In this document: piece by piece, positions 19,297 to 27,993 of the stretch
Numbering within the stretch: the first letter of the stretch is position 1
Layout: each line of letters starts with the position of its first letter
Assembly (NCBI RefSeq): GCF_018476525.1
Contig: NZ_JAHCST010000016.1
Coordinates: 62,001 to 126,000, forward strand
Length of the DNA stretch: 64,000 bases
Source: Acrocarpospora catenulata
Lineage (GTDB): Bacteria > Actinomycetota > Actinomycetes > Streptosporangiales > Streptosporangiaceae
Direction of reading: 5' to 3'
The notes under the pieces: generated by a model
Told to the model about the DNA's origin: nothing
The model's database searches: none
The model's input: only the letters and a program-made list of their open reading frames with translations
Program-made: the position numbers and the translations under genes

Positions 19297-20333
19297 TGAT
19301 GCTGACTCACTCGGACGCTCCGGCAGCGCGGACCTCCGGCGCATCCTCGACCGAGACGGCCATCGGGACGGCCCGCGTCGAGCGCCTCGTCGCCTGGGGC
19401 TGGCAGCCCGCTGCCATCGTGGTCTGGATCTTCGTGGCCACCCCGCTGTTCGGCGGCTCGAACGTCTACCCGCTCCTGGTGCTCGCCGGCATCTACGGGA
19501 TCGCGGTCGTCGGCGTGTCCCTCCTCGCCGGCCTCGGGGGGCAGATGACGCTGGGCCACGCGGTCTTCATGGCCATGGGCGCCTACGCATCCGCGCTCGC
19601 GACCACCAAGTGGGGCCTCTCGCCGCTGGCCGGCATGGCCCTCGGCATCGCGGCCGCGCTGACGCTCGCGCTGGTCACCAGCCCGATCCTCCGCCTTCGT
19701 GGCTGGTACCTGGCCATGGCGACCGCCGCGTTCTCGTTTCTCCTGCAGCAGGTCCTCGTCAACCTCAGAGACCTCACCGGCGGCAACAACGGGATCTTCG
19801 GCATCCCGCCTCTCTCAGTGGGTGGCTTCGAGGTGACGGGTGAGAAGTCGTACTTCATCTTCAGCTGGGCCGCTGTCCTCGTGCTGTTCCTGCTGGGTCG
19901 CAACATCGCGCGCTCCAGGTTCGGTCGATCGCTCACCGCCATCCACAAGGACACCGACGCGGCCGCAACGGTCGGGATCAACCCGGCACGGGCCAAGGCC
20001 GTGCTCTGGCTTGTTGCAGCAGTGCCCGCCGCATTCGCGGGATCCGTCTTCGCCCACTACAGCGCGTTCATCGCCCCGACAGACTTCGCCTTCGCGACCT
20101 CCCTGCTGCTCTTCCTTCCCGTCCTCGTCGGAGGAGAGCGAAGCATCTTCGCGGGGCTGGTCATGGTGACGGTCTTCATGACGACCTCCGCCTACGTCAC
20201 TCAGACGTTGACCACCGAGCTCATGGAGGCCATCGCCGTGATCGTCATCTGCCTGCTGTCGCCACACGGACTCGCCGGCCTGGCGAGTACAGCCCTCAGC
20301 CGTCTTCGCGCCATCGGGAGGCGCGATGCTTGA
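19296..20333 (+). CDS. ABC importer permease, LivM type
   Basis: About 345 residues with eight or more hydrophobic segments and LivM signatures: GLGGQMTLGHAVFMAMGAY near residue 84 and ALTAIHKDTDAAATVGIN-like loop (RSLTAIHKDTDAAATVGINP). One of two membrane subunits of a branched-chain-amino-acid-type transporter; in catabolic clusters such systems often import aromatic acids. First structural gene of a five-gene operon under the operator at 19204-19220. GTG 19293, ATG 19296 or ATG 19299 are all possible starts. Confidence 0.9.
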   Translation: MMLTHSDAPAARTSGASSTETAIGTARVERLVAWGWQPAAIVVWIFVATPLFGGSNVYPLLVLAGIYGIAVVGVSLLAGLGGQMTLGHAVFMAMGAYASALATTKWGLSPLAGMALGIAAALTLALVTSPILRLRGWYLAMATAAFSFLLQQVLVNLRDLTGGNNGIFGIPPLSVGGFEVTGEKSYFIFSWAAVLVLFLLGRNIARSRFGRSLTAIHKDTDAAATVGINPARAKAVLWLVAAVPAAFAGSVFAHYSAFIAPTDFAFATSLLLFLPVLVGGERSIFAGLVMVTVFMTTSAYVTQTLTTELMEAIAVIVICLLSPHGLAGLASTALSRLRAIGRRDA

Positions 20334-21093
20334 AGCCTCGAGCCTCTGCGTGGAGTTCGGCGGCGTGTCGGCGCTCTCCGAGGTGACCTTCTCGGTTGCT
20401 GAGGGCTCCGTGCTCGGCCTCATCGGGCCCAACGGCGCAGGGAAGTCGACCTTCATCGGTGCCGCGAGCGGCGTCGTCCTTGCCAGCGCGGGAACCGTCA
20501 CCTGGCGTGGTGCGCCCCTGGCTGGAAGACGCCCCGACCAGATCGCACGCCTCGGCATCGGGCGGACGTTCCAGCATGCCCGCCTCTTTCCAGGACTGAC
20601 CGCCCTGGAGAACGTCATGATCGGGAGCCACCTCGCCGGTCGGTCCGGTGTCTTCAGCGCCATGTTCCGCTCGCGGAGGTGGCGCAAGGACGAGACGCTC
20701 CTGCGGAACGCCGCCCTCGATGCCATGGAGTCCGTCCACGCCCTCGAGCTGGCTCATCGTCTGAGCGAGGACCTCACCGCCGGGCAACAGCGCCTCGTCT
20801 CAGTGGCGCGCGCACTGGCAAGCGGGCCATCGCTGTTGTTTCTCGACGAGCCGGCTGCCGGCCTGACGGACGCCGAGCGGCATCTTCTGGCCGCCGACCT
20901 CAAGCAGTACTTCGCCACGCACGAGGTGACCGTGCTCCTCGTCGAGCACAACCTCGGGTTCCTGATGTCTCTCGTGTCCGACATCGTGGTCTTCGACCGC
21001 GGAACCGTCCTGGCCGAGGGCACGCCTGCCGAGATCCGCTCGAATCGGGCCGTCATCGACGCGTACCTGGGAGCCGACCATGCTGCGCGGTAA
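20326..21093 (+). CDS. ABC importer ATPase, LivG type
   Basis: 255 residues. Walker A GPNGAGKST, signature LTAGQQRLVSVARAL, Walker B LLFLDEPAAGL and H-loop VEHN are all present. The signature is LTAGQ rather than the commoner LSYGQ. It overlaps the permease by 8 bases and LivF by 14, consistent with one transcript. Drives import together with the LivF-type ATPase. Confidence 0.92.
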   Translation: MLEASSLCVEFGGVSALSEVTFSVAEGSVLGLIGPNGAGKSTFIGAASGVVLASAGTVTWRGAPLAGRRPDQIARLGIGRTFQHARLFPGLTALENVMIGSHLAGRSGVFSAMFRSRRWRKDETLLRNAALDAMESVHALELAHRLSEDLTAGQQRLVSVARALASGPSLLFLDEPAAGLTDAERHLLAADLKQYFATHEVTVLLVEHNLGFLMSLVSDIVVFDRGTVLAEGTPAEIRSNRAVIDAYLGADHAAR

Positions 21094-21787
21094 GGGGCTC
21101 GTAGCCGGATACCTCGGAGCACCGGTGCTGCACGAGGTGAGCATCGAGGTGCGTCCCGGAGAGGTGTTCTGCCTCCTCGGAGCAAACGGCGCGGGCAAGA
21201 GCACGACCGCCAAGTGCCTGGCCGGAGTGCTTGGACTTCGTGGCGGTCAGGTCACGATCGACGACGTCGACGTGACGGAGGCGAGCGCCAACGAGCGTGT
21301 GCGTCGAGGGCTCTCGCTGGTTCCCGAGGCGCGACACCTGTTCGGTCGCTCGACGGTTCGCGACAACGTGCTCCTGGGTGGCTGGACGAGATCACGGTCG
21401 GAGCGGAGCGCCTCCTACGACCGCGTCATGGAGACATTCCCTCAGCTGGGAAGACTGCTGAAGAGGAAGGCCCGCGACCTCTCCGGTGGTGAGCAGCAGA
21501 TGGTTGCGATCGCGCGCGCCCTCATGGCCGACCCTCGCTACCTCATCCTCGACGAACCCAGCCTGGGCCTCGCGCCGATCTACGTCGACATCATCCTTCA
21601 GAAGGCCGCAGAGCTCGCCGCGCTCGGAGTCGGTGTCCTGCTGATCGAGCAGAACGTCGGGAAGGCGCTCTCCGTCGGCCACCACGGCGCGGTGGTCGAA
21701 ACCGGCCGAGTCGTCCTGTCCGGCAGCGTGGACGAGCTCGCTTCCGATCCTGCAGTCGTCGACTCCTATCTGGGTAGTGTGGTGTGA
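21080..21787 (+). CDS. ABC importer ATPase, LivF type
   Basis: 235 residues with Walker A GANGAGKST, signature LSGGEQQMVAIARAL, Walker B YLILDEPSLGLAP and H-loop-like LIEQNVG. The Gln in place of His in the H-loop is normal for LivF. Overlaps the preceding and following genes. Forms a heterodimer with the LivG-type ATPase. Confidence 0.92.
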   Translation: MLRGKGLVAGYLGAPVLHEVSIEVRPGEVFCLLGANGAGKSTTAKCLAGVLGLRGGQVTIDDVDVTEASANERVRRGLSLVPEARHLFGRSTVRDNVLLGGWTRSRSERSASYDRVMETFPQLGRLLKRKARDLSGGEQQMVAIARALMADPRYLILDEPSLGLAPIYVDIILQKAAELAALGVGVLLIEQNVGKALSVGHHGAVVETGRVVLSGSVDELASDPAVVDSYLGSVV

Positions 21788-22746
21788 GCACATTCCTGCA
21801 GCTGACCTTCGCGGGACTGAACGTCGGGTTCCTCTACATGCTGGTCGCTCTCGGCATGGTCGTGACCTATCAGGTCTCACGGGTGGAGAGCCTTGCTCAG
21901 GGCACGTACGTCGTCTACAGCGCGTTGATCTTCGGCTCGGTGCGCGACGGCCTGGGATGGCCGTTGGCCGCCCTTGCAAGTCTGCTCGCCTGTGCCGGCA
22001 TCGCGGTGTTCCTGTACCTGCTCGCCCTCAACAGGCTCGCCACACGCGGTGAGACGGGACCCGTCATCATGCTCCTGGGCGGCGCGCTCCTCTTCGCAGA
22101 GCTGGCACGCCAGTTCTGGGGCCTCAACGACCGCAGTGCCAAGCCGTGGCTCTCCAACGAGCCGCTGCGGATCTTCGGTGCGACGGTGCTTCCTCACTCG
22201 CTGTTGATGTGGGCGGGCGCTGCCTTTCTGGTGATCGCCGGCTTCGTGCTCTTCGAGCGGACCATGCTGGGCAAGGCGCTTCGCGCGGCAGCAGACGATG
22301 TCGAAGGGGCGCGCATCGTCGGCATCAACACGAAGGTGATGCAGTTCGTCAGCTTCCAGGTTGCCGGCTTCTTCGGCGCAGCGGCCGGGATTCTCCTGTC
22401 CCCCATCATGCCCTTCGGCTGGACCTGGGTGTTCGCGCTGGCGTTGACGGGTGCGATCGGTGCCATCGCCGGCCGCTGGGAGTACGTCCCCGTGGCGCTG
22501 GCCTCCCTGGCCATCGGCCTGTTCGCCAGCTACGCCGGTGGCTACATCTCGACGTCGTGGCAAGACGTCTACATCTACGGCGCATTCATCGTCGTTCTCC
22601 TTCTGCTACGGGAAGACAAGAGGGCGGGTACTCGTCGTCGACACCGTAGGGGTGGCTCTTCGGGGCCTCGTATCGAGAACGGCCGGGCAACGGCGTCTGC
22701 CGCGGCCGGTCACAACTCCGCACCCGTCCGGGTGCCCGAAGAATGA
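21784..22746 (+). CDS. ABC importer permease, LivH type
   Basis: 320 residues, GTG start overlapping the LivF stop. Multiple membrane helices; LivH-like GMVVTYQVSRVESLAQG near the start and LRAAADDVEGARIVGINTK in the cytoplasmic loop. The last 40 residues are hydrophilic and Arg/Gly/Ala-rich (RRRHRRGGSSG), an extension not usual in the family, perhaps from a shifted stop. It overlaps the start region of the binding-protein gene. Confidence 0.88.
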   Translation: MSTFLQLTFAGLNVGFLYMLVALGMVVTYQVSRVESLAQGTYVVYSALIFGSVRDGLGWPLAALASLLACAGIAVFLYLLALNRLATRGETGPVIMLLGGALLFAELARQFWGLNDRSAKPWLSNEPLRIFGATVLPHSLLMWAGAAFLVIAGFVLFERTMLGKALRAAADDVEGARIVGINTKVMQFVSFQVAGFFGAAAGILLSPIMPFGWTWVFALALTGAIGAIAGRWEYVPVALASLAIGLFASYAGGYISTSWQDVYIYGAFIVVLLLLREDKRAGTRRRHRRGGSSGPRIENGRATASAAAGHNSAPVRVPEE

Positions 22747-22754
22747 GGCATGCA

Positions 22755-23930
22755 ATGAAGCAACCAATGAGGGTGGTCGCCACGGCGATCGCGGCAGGCG
22801 CTGTCGCCCTCACCGCCGCCTGCGGGTCCTCGGGTGGCACCGCCGACGACAGCTCAGGTGAGTCGATCTCCATCGGCGTCGTCATCGACAAGACCGGCGC
22901 CCAGGCCGCGTACGGAGTTCCCGGACTGAACGGCATCCAGTTGGCGGTCGACCAGGTCAACGCCGACGGGGGCATCGACGGCAAGCAGATCGACCTGATC
23001 GTCGAGGACGGCACCTCGGATCCGACAGTCGCGGCCGCGGCAGCCAGAACACTCAGCTCGAAGACCAGCGTGGTGATCGGGACCTCGTCAAGTGCAGGAT
23101 GCCGGGCCATGCAGCCGATCTTGGATCAGGCCAAGGTGCTTCACTTCTGCCTCTCACCCACCAACATCGAGCCGACGCCGTACTTCTTCCTCAGCATGGC
23201 ACCGGTCACCGACTACGTGCCCGCGACGCTGCCCTGGCTCAAGGACCTGGGAGTCCACAAGATCGGCTTCATCGGCCAGGACGACGCCTCCGGTGATGGG
23301 TACCTCTCGATCTTCAGCTACATCGCCAAGAACGACCCCGGTCAGTATGAGGTCGTCGCCGAGCAGCGGTTCACGTCCGGCTCCACGAACCTGGAGACCC
23401 AGATGACGAAGCTGCGCGACGCCAAGCCGGACCTGATCGTCGCCGGCGTCTCGGGCGGCAACATCGTCCCGATAGCCCAGGCCACCAAGGCCCTCGGCAT
23501 GACCCAGCCGATCTGGGTGGGCACGGGCTCGGCATCCTTGGACGCCTTGCAGCCGTTGGCCAACGACCTGCCGCAGGGCGGTCTGTTCGCCAATGCCTTC
23601 TGGGTCGACATCTCCGACGACGTGGAGGACGGCGTTCCCTACGCCGACAAGGTCAAGTCCTTCGCCAAGGCCTACACGGACAAGTACCGGGACCAGCCGC
23701 CCGCGGCCGCCGGGGCCGCCTACGACAACACTGAGATGATCATCAACGCGCTCAAGGGGGGAGCCACGAGCGGCCCCGAGATCGCCAAGGCGATCGAAGA
23801 AGGCTCCTACACCGGAGTCCTCGGACCCTACGAGTTCTCAGCGGACAAGCACCAGGGTGTCACTCTGCCGCCGGTCATGATGCAGTACACCGGTGCCGGC
23901 GGATTCGAGCTGGGCTTCTCCGGCTCCTGA
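22755..23930 (+). CDS. ABC importer substrate-binding lipoprotein, LivJ type
   Basis: A type 1 periplasmic-binding-fold lipoprotein. MKQPMRVVATAIAAGAVAL precedes the lipobox LTAAC with acylated C23. ATG 22755 is preferred (GAGG six bases upstream); ATG 22743 would overlap the previous stop. The ligand domain shows SIGVVIDKTGAQAAYGVPG and TSSSAGCRAMQP. Similar proteins bind aromatic acids or amino acids; the ligand here is probably the pathway substrate. Last gene of the operon, followed by a terminator. Confidence 0.9.
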   Translation: MKQPMRVVATAIAAGAVALTAACGSSGGTADDSSGESISIGVVIDKTGAQAAYGVPGLNGIQLAVDQVNADGGIDGKQIDLIVEDGTSDPTVAAAAARTLSSKTSVVIGTSSSAGCRAMQPILDQAKVLHFCLSPTNIEPTPYFFLSMAPVTDYVPATLPWLKDLGVHKIGFIGQDDASGDGYLSIFSYIAKNDPGQYEVVAEQRFTSGSTNLETQMTKLRDAKPDLIVAGVSGGNIVPIAQATKALGMTQPIWVGTGSASLDALQPLANDLPQGGLFANAFWVDISDDVEDGVPYADKVKSFAKAYTDKYRDQPPAAAGAAYDNTEMIINALKGGATSGPEIAKAIEEGSYTGVLGPYEFSADKHQGVTLPPVMMQYTGAGGFELGFSGS

Positions 23931-23950
23931 ACGACGCGACCCACCTACGC

Positions 23951-23997
23951 TGGTTCGGTTCTGGTCCGGGGACTCTCTTCGGGCCAGAACCGAACCA
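23951..23997 (+). terminator. terminator after the importer operon
   Basis: A 14-bp perfect stem (TGGTTCGGTTCTGG at 23951-23964, complement at 23984-23997), extended inside by TCCG/CGGG. It lies between convergent genes and can serve both. No T-tract. Confidence 0.85.
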
Positions 23998-24012
23998 CTG
24001 TGACGTCATCGG

Positions 24013-24795
24013 TCAGTCGAGCTTCTCCCTGATCTCCTTGGCCGCGGCGAGGACGGCGGCAGCCGTGCGCTCCAGCCGGGGCTCGGTGTAGTGGTGCTCG
24101 AGTCCCGCAACGGAGATCGCGCACACCGGGACGCCGCTGCGGTTGTAGACGACGGCGCCGAGGGACGCGACGCCCTGAGCGATTCCCTCCTGGTTCAGGG
24201 CCCAGCCGCGCTGCCGGATCAAAGCGATCCCCTTCCGGATGTCGTCGGCGGTTCGATCTCCCTGGAGGGTGTGCCAGTCGGTGTTCTCAGCGAGGTAGTG
24301 GTCGATCTCCGCGTCGCTCATAGCGCTCATGAGCGCCTGGGGAGCCGCCCCGAGGTGCATGGGAAGCCATTCGCCGGTGGTCCAGGAGACCACGTCCACC
24401 TCGAGCCCGGGCAGACGAGACAGGCATCGCGCCCCCCAGCCCTCGCGTACGGCGAGGAGAACACTCTGTCGCGTTTCGTCCCGGAGGTTCGCGAGCGTCG
24501 ACTCCGCGACCCTGATGATGGGCATCCTGCTACGCACCGCCGAGCCGTACTGGAGCAACTTCATGCTGAGGTGATACCGGCCGGTGGAGGGGTCTCGGTC
24601 GAGTAGCCCGCCGTGTTCAAGCGAAGCGAGGAGCCGGAAGGCGGTGCTCCGGTTGGTGCCGATCACCTCCGCCACCTGAGTGGGGGTCAGGCCGTCAGTC
24701 ACGGGCAAGAGGGCGTCCAGTGTCTTCACAGCCTTCTCGATGACCGCAATCCGGGAGCCTGCTGATCGTCCCGCCTGCTCGTCTGCGCCCGGCAT
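24013..24795 (-). CDS. IclR-family regulator, probable master of the ATCTCGT regulon
   Basis: 260 residues with winged helix (TPTQVAEVIGTNRSTAFRLLASL near residue 40) and effector domain (WLPMHLGAAPQALMSAM near 145, GVASLGAVVYNRSGVPVCAIS near 210). A strong AGGAGG precedes ATG 24795. The palindrome ATCTCGTAATACGAGAT lies about 70-85 bp upstream, in its own promoter, and identical copies precede the cupin/Rieske and importer operons. Autoregulated repressor (or activator) of these units is the simplest reading; binding is inferred, not shown. Confidence 0.9.
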   Translation of the reverse strand: MPGADEQAGRSAGSRIAVIEKAVKTLDALLPVTDGLTPTQVAEVIGTNRSTAFRLLASLEHGGLLDRDPSTGRYHLSMKLLQYGSAVRSRMPIIRVAESTLANLRDETRQSVLLAVREGWGARCLSRLPGLEVDVVSWTTGEWLPMHLGAAPQALMSAMSDAEIDHYLAENTDWHTLQGDRTADDIRKGIALIRQRGWALNQEGIAQGVASLGAVVYNRSGVPVCAISVAGLEHHYTEPRLERTAAAVLAAAKEIREKLD

Positions 24796-24863
24796 TTTGA
24801 AAGCTTCCTCCTGTTTCGTGGGCGACGGGGTATCGGCTTGTGACGCGTGTATAGCGCGACTAT

Positions 24864-24880
24864 ATCTCGTAATACGAGAT
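24864..24880 (-). promoter_or_regulatory. operator ATCTCGTAATACGAGAT upstream of the IclR gene
   Basis: Third perfect copy of the palindrome. On the minus strand a TATACA (24853-24848) could be the -10 of the IclR gene, which would place the operator over the -35 region. The other side carries only a truncated GNAT pseudogene, so the site most likely serves the IclR gene. Confidence 0.75.
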
Positions 24881-24892
24881 CTGAGGGAAACC

Positions 24893-25340
24893 CGGGGCGC
24901 ATCACGGCCTGGGACCGCAGGTTGGACGTGGCCGTGAACGACACGATCTCCGTCAGCCCGACCCGGGTGAACCCGTCCGCCAGGGCGGCCTGGGCCGCCT
25001 CGGTGGCGTACCCGTGCCCCCAGGCGGGGCCGCGCGAGTCGCCAGCCGATCTCTACGCAGGGGGGTGAAGGGGGAGGTGAAGCGGGCGACCGACAGTCCG
25101 GTGAACCCGATGAACCGCCCGTCCGCCTCCACCGCCCACAGGCCGAAGCCGTGTTCCTCGAACCCCGCCTCGATGTGGTCGGCCATCGTGTCGCTCTGCT
25201 CGCGGGTGAGCGGGGCGGAAAAGGGCTCCATCACGACGGGGTCGGCGTTGAGCGCGGCGAACGGGCTCCTCCGGCGCCGGTCCAGCGCCGCAGCAGCAGC
25301 CGCTGTGTCCGGATCGCCGCCGTTCCCACCGGCCCATGCT
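24893..25340 (-). pseudogene. GNAT acetyltransferase, multiply frameshifted and 3'-truncated
   Basis: Minus-strand fragments in changing frames rebuild a RimJ/RimL-type acetyltransferase: IRTQRLLLRRWT (start), SPFAALNADPVVMEPFS, GFGLWAVEADGRFIGFTGLS, then EIGWRL, WGHGYATEAAQAALADGF and FTATSNLRSQAVM. At least three frameshifts are needed. Homology stops at about 24895, where the operator region of the IclR gene begins, so the gene was cut there. Confidence 0.8.
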
Positions 25341-25363
25341 ACTCCCGCCGGCCCTGGCGAGGG

Positions 25364-25542
25364 TCAGCCTTTGTTCGCCGGCTTGAGCAGGCCCCTCTCG
25401 TACGCCGACGCGACCGCGGCCGCGCGGTCGTTGACCTCCAGCTTGGCGAAGATGTGGAGCAGGTGCGTCTTCACCGTGGCCTCGGTGATGAAGAGTTCGG
25501 CGGCGACCTCGCGGTTCGTGGCGCCGCGGGCGATGCGGAACG
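25364..25542 (-). pseudogene. LuxR/NarL-type response regulator, C-terminal fragment
   Basis: The minus strand encodes IARGATNREVAAELFITEAT and VKTHLLHIFAKLEVNDRAAA followed by a stop at 25364, the C-terminal DNA-binding helix-turn-helix of a NarL-type regulator. The receiver domain is missing: homology ends at about 25542, where the RepSA fragment begins on the other strand. Confidence 0.8.
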
Positions 25543-26088
25543 CCGGACGCCGATCAGTGCATCCGGTACCTGTCGAAGTCCCTGACGAAATCGATCAGCG
25601 ACACGATCGACTCGACGAACCCGGCGCAACGGGAGCATGCCGCGCGGATGGCTGAGGCGCAGCGGTATGAGCCGTGCTCCCCGACGTGCGCGAACTGGCT
25701 GCGGTACGGCGTTCAGCCTAAGAACGCCAAGCCGGGCAAGGCTCCGGGCCGATGCCGGGGCAAGGCGCACAAGCCCGAACACCTCGGCTACGCCGGACGT
25801 CGCGTCCTGGTCTCACGCAAGTGGTCCAACAAGACCCTCGCCGAGCACAAGCAGGACCGGCGCACCTGGGTCCTGGAAGCGCTCGGCCAGACCGACGAAC
25901 CCACCGACCCGCACCGGTACATCTGGCGGCCGGTCCCGGCCGGAGGTCCGAGCGTGTCACCGCTGGCCGTACGCCTGCTGCGGTCGGTCCATGAACGCCA
26001 GCGATGGCGCGACCACATGGCTGTACTCCAGGCCAGAGCAGAAGGGCGAGATCTTTCGGCAACTTCGGCGTCTGAGGCGGCAGCATGA
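25543..26088 (+). pseudogene. RepSA-type replication initiator, C-terminal fragment
   Basis: From 25543 an open frame without a proper start reads PDADQCIRYLSKSLTKSISD, later CSPTCANWLRYGVQPKNAKP and GYAGRRVLVSRKWSNKTLAE. This matches the C-terminal part of replication initiators of actinomycete integrative and conjugative elements (pSAM2/SLP1 type). The catalytic N-terminal half is lost. The stop overlaps the next small ORF, as in intact elements. Confidence 0.85.
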
Positions 26089-26222
26089 AGGGTGACACTG
26101 AACTCGTGGTCCACCTTCCGGACACAGATCCTCGTCTGACTCCGCGTGCTGCGGCGGAGCTGCTCACCATCCTGTTGGAAGCCTCTCAAGAGGCGCACAG
26201 TCCCATTGCGGACGCTGCTTGA
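26085..26222 (+). CDS. small hypothetical protein of an integrative element
   Basis: A 45-residue frame, starting MKGDTELVVHLPDTDPRLTP and continuing RAAAELLTILLEA. Its ATG overlaps the RepSA stop. The acidic helical segment and position between rep and integrase resemble the small accessory proteins found there in AICEs. Function unknown. It may be a remaining intact piece of the relic. Confidence 0.5.
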   Translation: MKGDTELVVHLPDTDPRLTPRAAAELLTILLEASQEAHSPIADAA

Positions 26223-26236
26223 GGGAGGGACAACGT

Positions 26237-26799
26237 ATGGAGACGACCCGCTTCGCCTTCTACGGCCGAGTGTCGACTGAGGACAACCAGGACCCGGCCT
26301 CGTCTCGGGCTTGGCAGATCACGCGCTCGCGCGCGCTCATCGAACCTAGAGGTGGGATGATCGTCGCGGAGTTCTTCGACGTGGACAAGTCTCGCTCGAT
26401 TCCTTGGCAGCGACGGCCGCAAGCATCGGCGCTGCTGGCGGAGTTGCGTCGTCCTGACCGTGGTTTCGGGGCTGTCGTCATCGGAGAGCCGCACAGAGCC
26501 TTCTACGGGAACCAGCACGGCCTGACCTTCCCCCTGTTTGAGCACTTCGGGGTCCCGCTGTGGGTGCCTGAGGTGGGTGGCCCATCGATCCGTCCAACGA
26601 AGCACACGATCTTGTGATGAGCGTGTTCGGTGGGATGAGCAAGGGGGAGCGGAACCGCGTCAAGATTCGTGTGCGGACCGCGATGTCCGCTCAGGCTCAG
26701 GTGGAGGGGCGGTTTCTCGGTGGGCGTCCGCCGTACGGCTATGTTCTGGTTGATGCCGGACCGCATCCCAACCCGGCGAAAGCTGCGGACGGCAAGCGT
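26237..26799 (+). pseudogene. large serine recombinase, frameshifted and truncated
   Basis: ATG 26237 with GAGGGAGGGA upstream starts METTRFAFYGRVSTEDNQDP; the Ser of GRVSTEDNQ is the catalytic serine. The frame shifts near 26585 and resumes as SNEAHDLVMSVFGGMSKGER and GRFLGGRPPYGYVLVDAG, the conserved recombinase segments, then homology ends at about 26799. Part of the same AICE relic as RepSA. It cannot integrate or excise. Confidence 0.85.
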
Positions 26800-26920
26800 T
26801 CTTCTTCTGGGGTCAATGGCACACAAGTCAATCAAAGTGACCCCACGGAAGGCGGGGCACATCAGTGCTGGTGTCTTCGTCGCCAGCGTGAGCGGCGCAG
26901 CTGAGCACAGGACGCCTCCT

Positions 26921-27880
26921 TCAGCTTCCGTTCGCGGCCGAGCGCGGTGGCTGCCGTGCCTGGTTCCGGAACTGTGCGGGCGATGAGCCGACCACGCGGC
27001 GGAACGCGGTGCTGAACGCGCTCTCGGACAGGTAGCCCGTGGCCCGTGCGAGCTCGGAGATCGACAGAGTGTCGCGGGCGAGGGCGTCGCGCGCGAGGCT
27101 CATGCGCCATTGGATCAGGTACTCCAACGGCGGGACCCCGACGTGGCTCTTGAAGGCCTGGGCGAACGCGGAACGGGACATGTGGCTGATCTCGGCGAGC
27201 TCCTTGAGGCTCCAGGAGTGGGCCACGTCCGCGTGCACGGCACGCAGGGCGGCACCGATGCCGTCCTCGTTCAGGGCGCCCAGCCAGCCGGTGGGCCGGT
27301 CCGTCTGACCGGCGTGAGCACGCAGCATGTGCACGAGCAGGATCTGTGCGAGGTGGTTCTGCACCAGCGGGCCGCCGGCGGCGGCGACCCCGACCTCGGT
27401 GGCCAGGAGATCGATCAGCTGCGCGAGCCGCCTGCCATGAGGATCGGCCACGCGGACGATCACGAGCGGCGGCAGAAGATCGGTCAGGAGGGCCGCGTTC
27501 CTGTCGTCGAACGCGATGTGCCCGACGCAGAGGTAGAGGTCCTCCTCGGACTCCGGGCCGATCCGCACGAACCCGTCTTCGGCACCCGCCCACACCGGCT
27601 CCGCAGGGCGCGGGCTTGCGTCGAGCGTGCTGGCCAGCACGTAAGGCGGCGGGTTGCCCAGCATGAAGGTGTCACCCGCCTGCAGGAGCACCGGCTCGTG
27701 CCCTTCGAGGATCAACCAGCACGTGCCGCGCACGAGGCCCCCGACCCGCACGTGCAAGAACGTGTCGAAGCGCAAAGCCCACTCTCCCGCGGCCCGGAGG
27801 CTGGGCCCGACCACCGTGCGGGGCCGGAGCAGGCCGATCGCGTCAGCCACTGGATCCCGAAATCCGAGCACCGACGACAC
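26921..27880 (-). CDS. AraC-family transcriptional regulator
   Basis: 319 residues: N-terminal cupin-like ligand domain (LRFDTFLHVRVGGLVRGTC, LQAGDTFMLGN) and C-terminal double helix-turn-helix (SLKELAEISHMSRSAFAQAF and SISELARATGYLSESAFSTA). GTG start at 27880. It is divergent from the SDR gene at 27994 with 113 bp between, the standard arrangement for a regulator of that SDR. The inducer is unknown. Confidence 0.92.
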   Translation of the reverse strand: MSSVLGFRDPVADAIGLLRPRTVVGPSLRAAGEWALRFDTFLHVRVGGLVRGTCWLILEGHEPVLLQAGDTFMLGNPPPYVLASTLDASPRPAEPVWAGAEDGFVRIGPESEEDLYLCVGHIAFDDRNAALLTDLLPPLVIVRVADPHGRRLAQLIDLLATEVGVAAAGGPLVQNHLAQILLVHMLRAHAGQTDRPTGWLGALNEDGIGAALRAVHADVAHSWSLKELAEISHMSRSAFAQAFKSHVGVPPLEYLIQWRMSLARDALARDTLSISELARATGYLSESAFSTAFRRVVGSSPAQFRNQARQPPRSAANGS

Positions 27881-27993
27881 CTCCTGGACGATACGTAAAG
27901 AACGCCGGACTCTGCATCATGGATAGTATCCCCGATCTCCCGCAGTATCGATGTCGAACAGATCGGCATCGAGACAGTGACGGAGACACCCAC

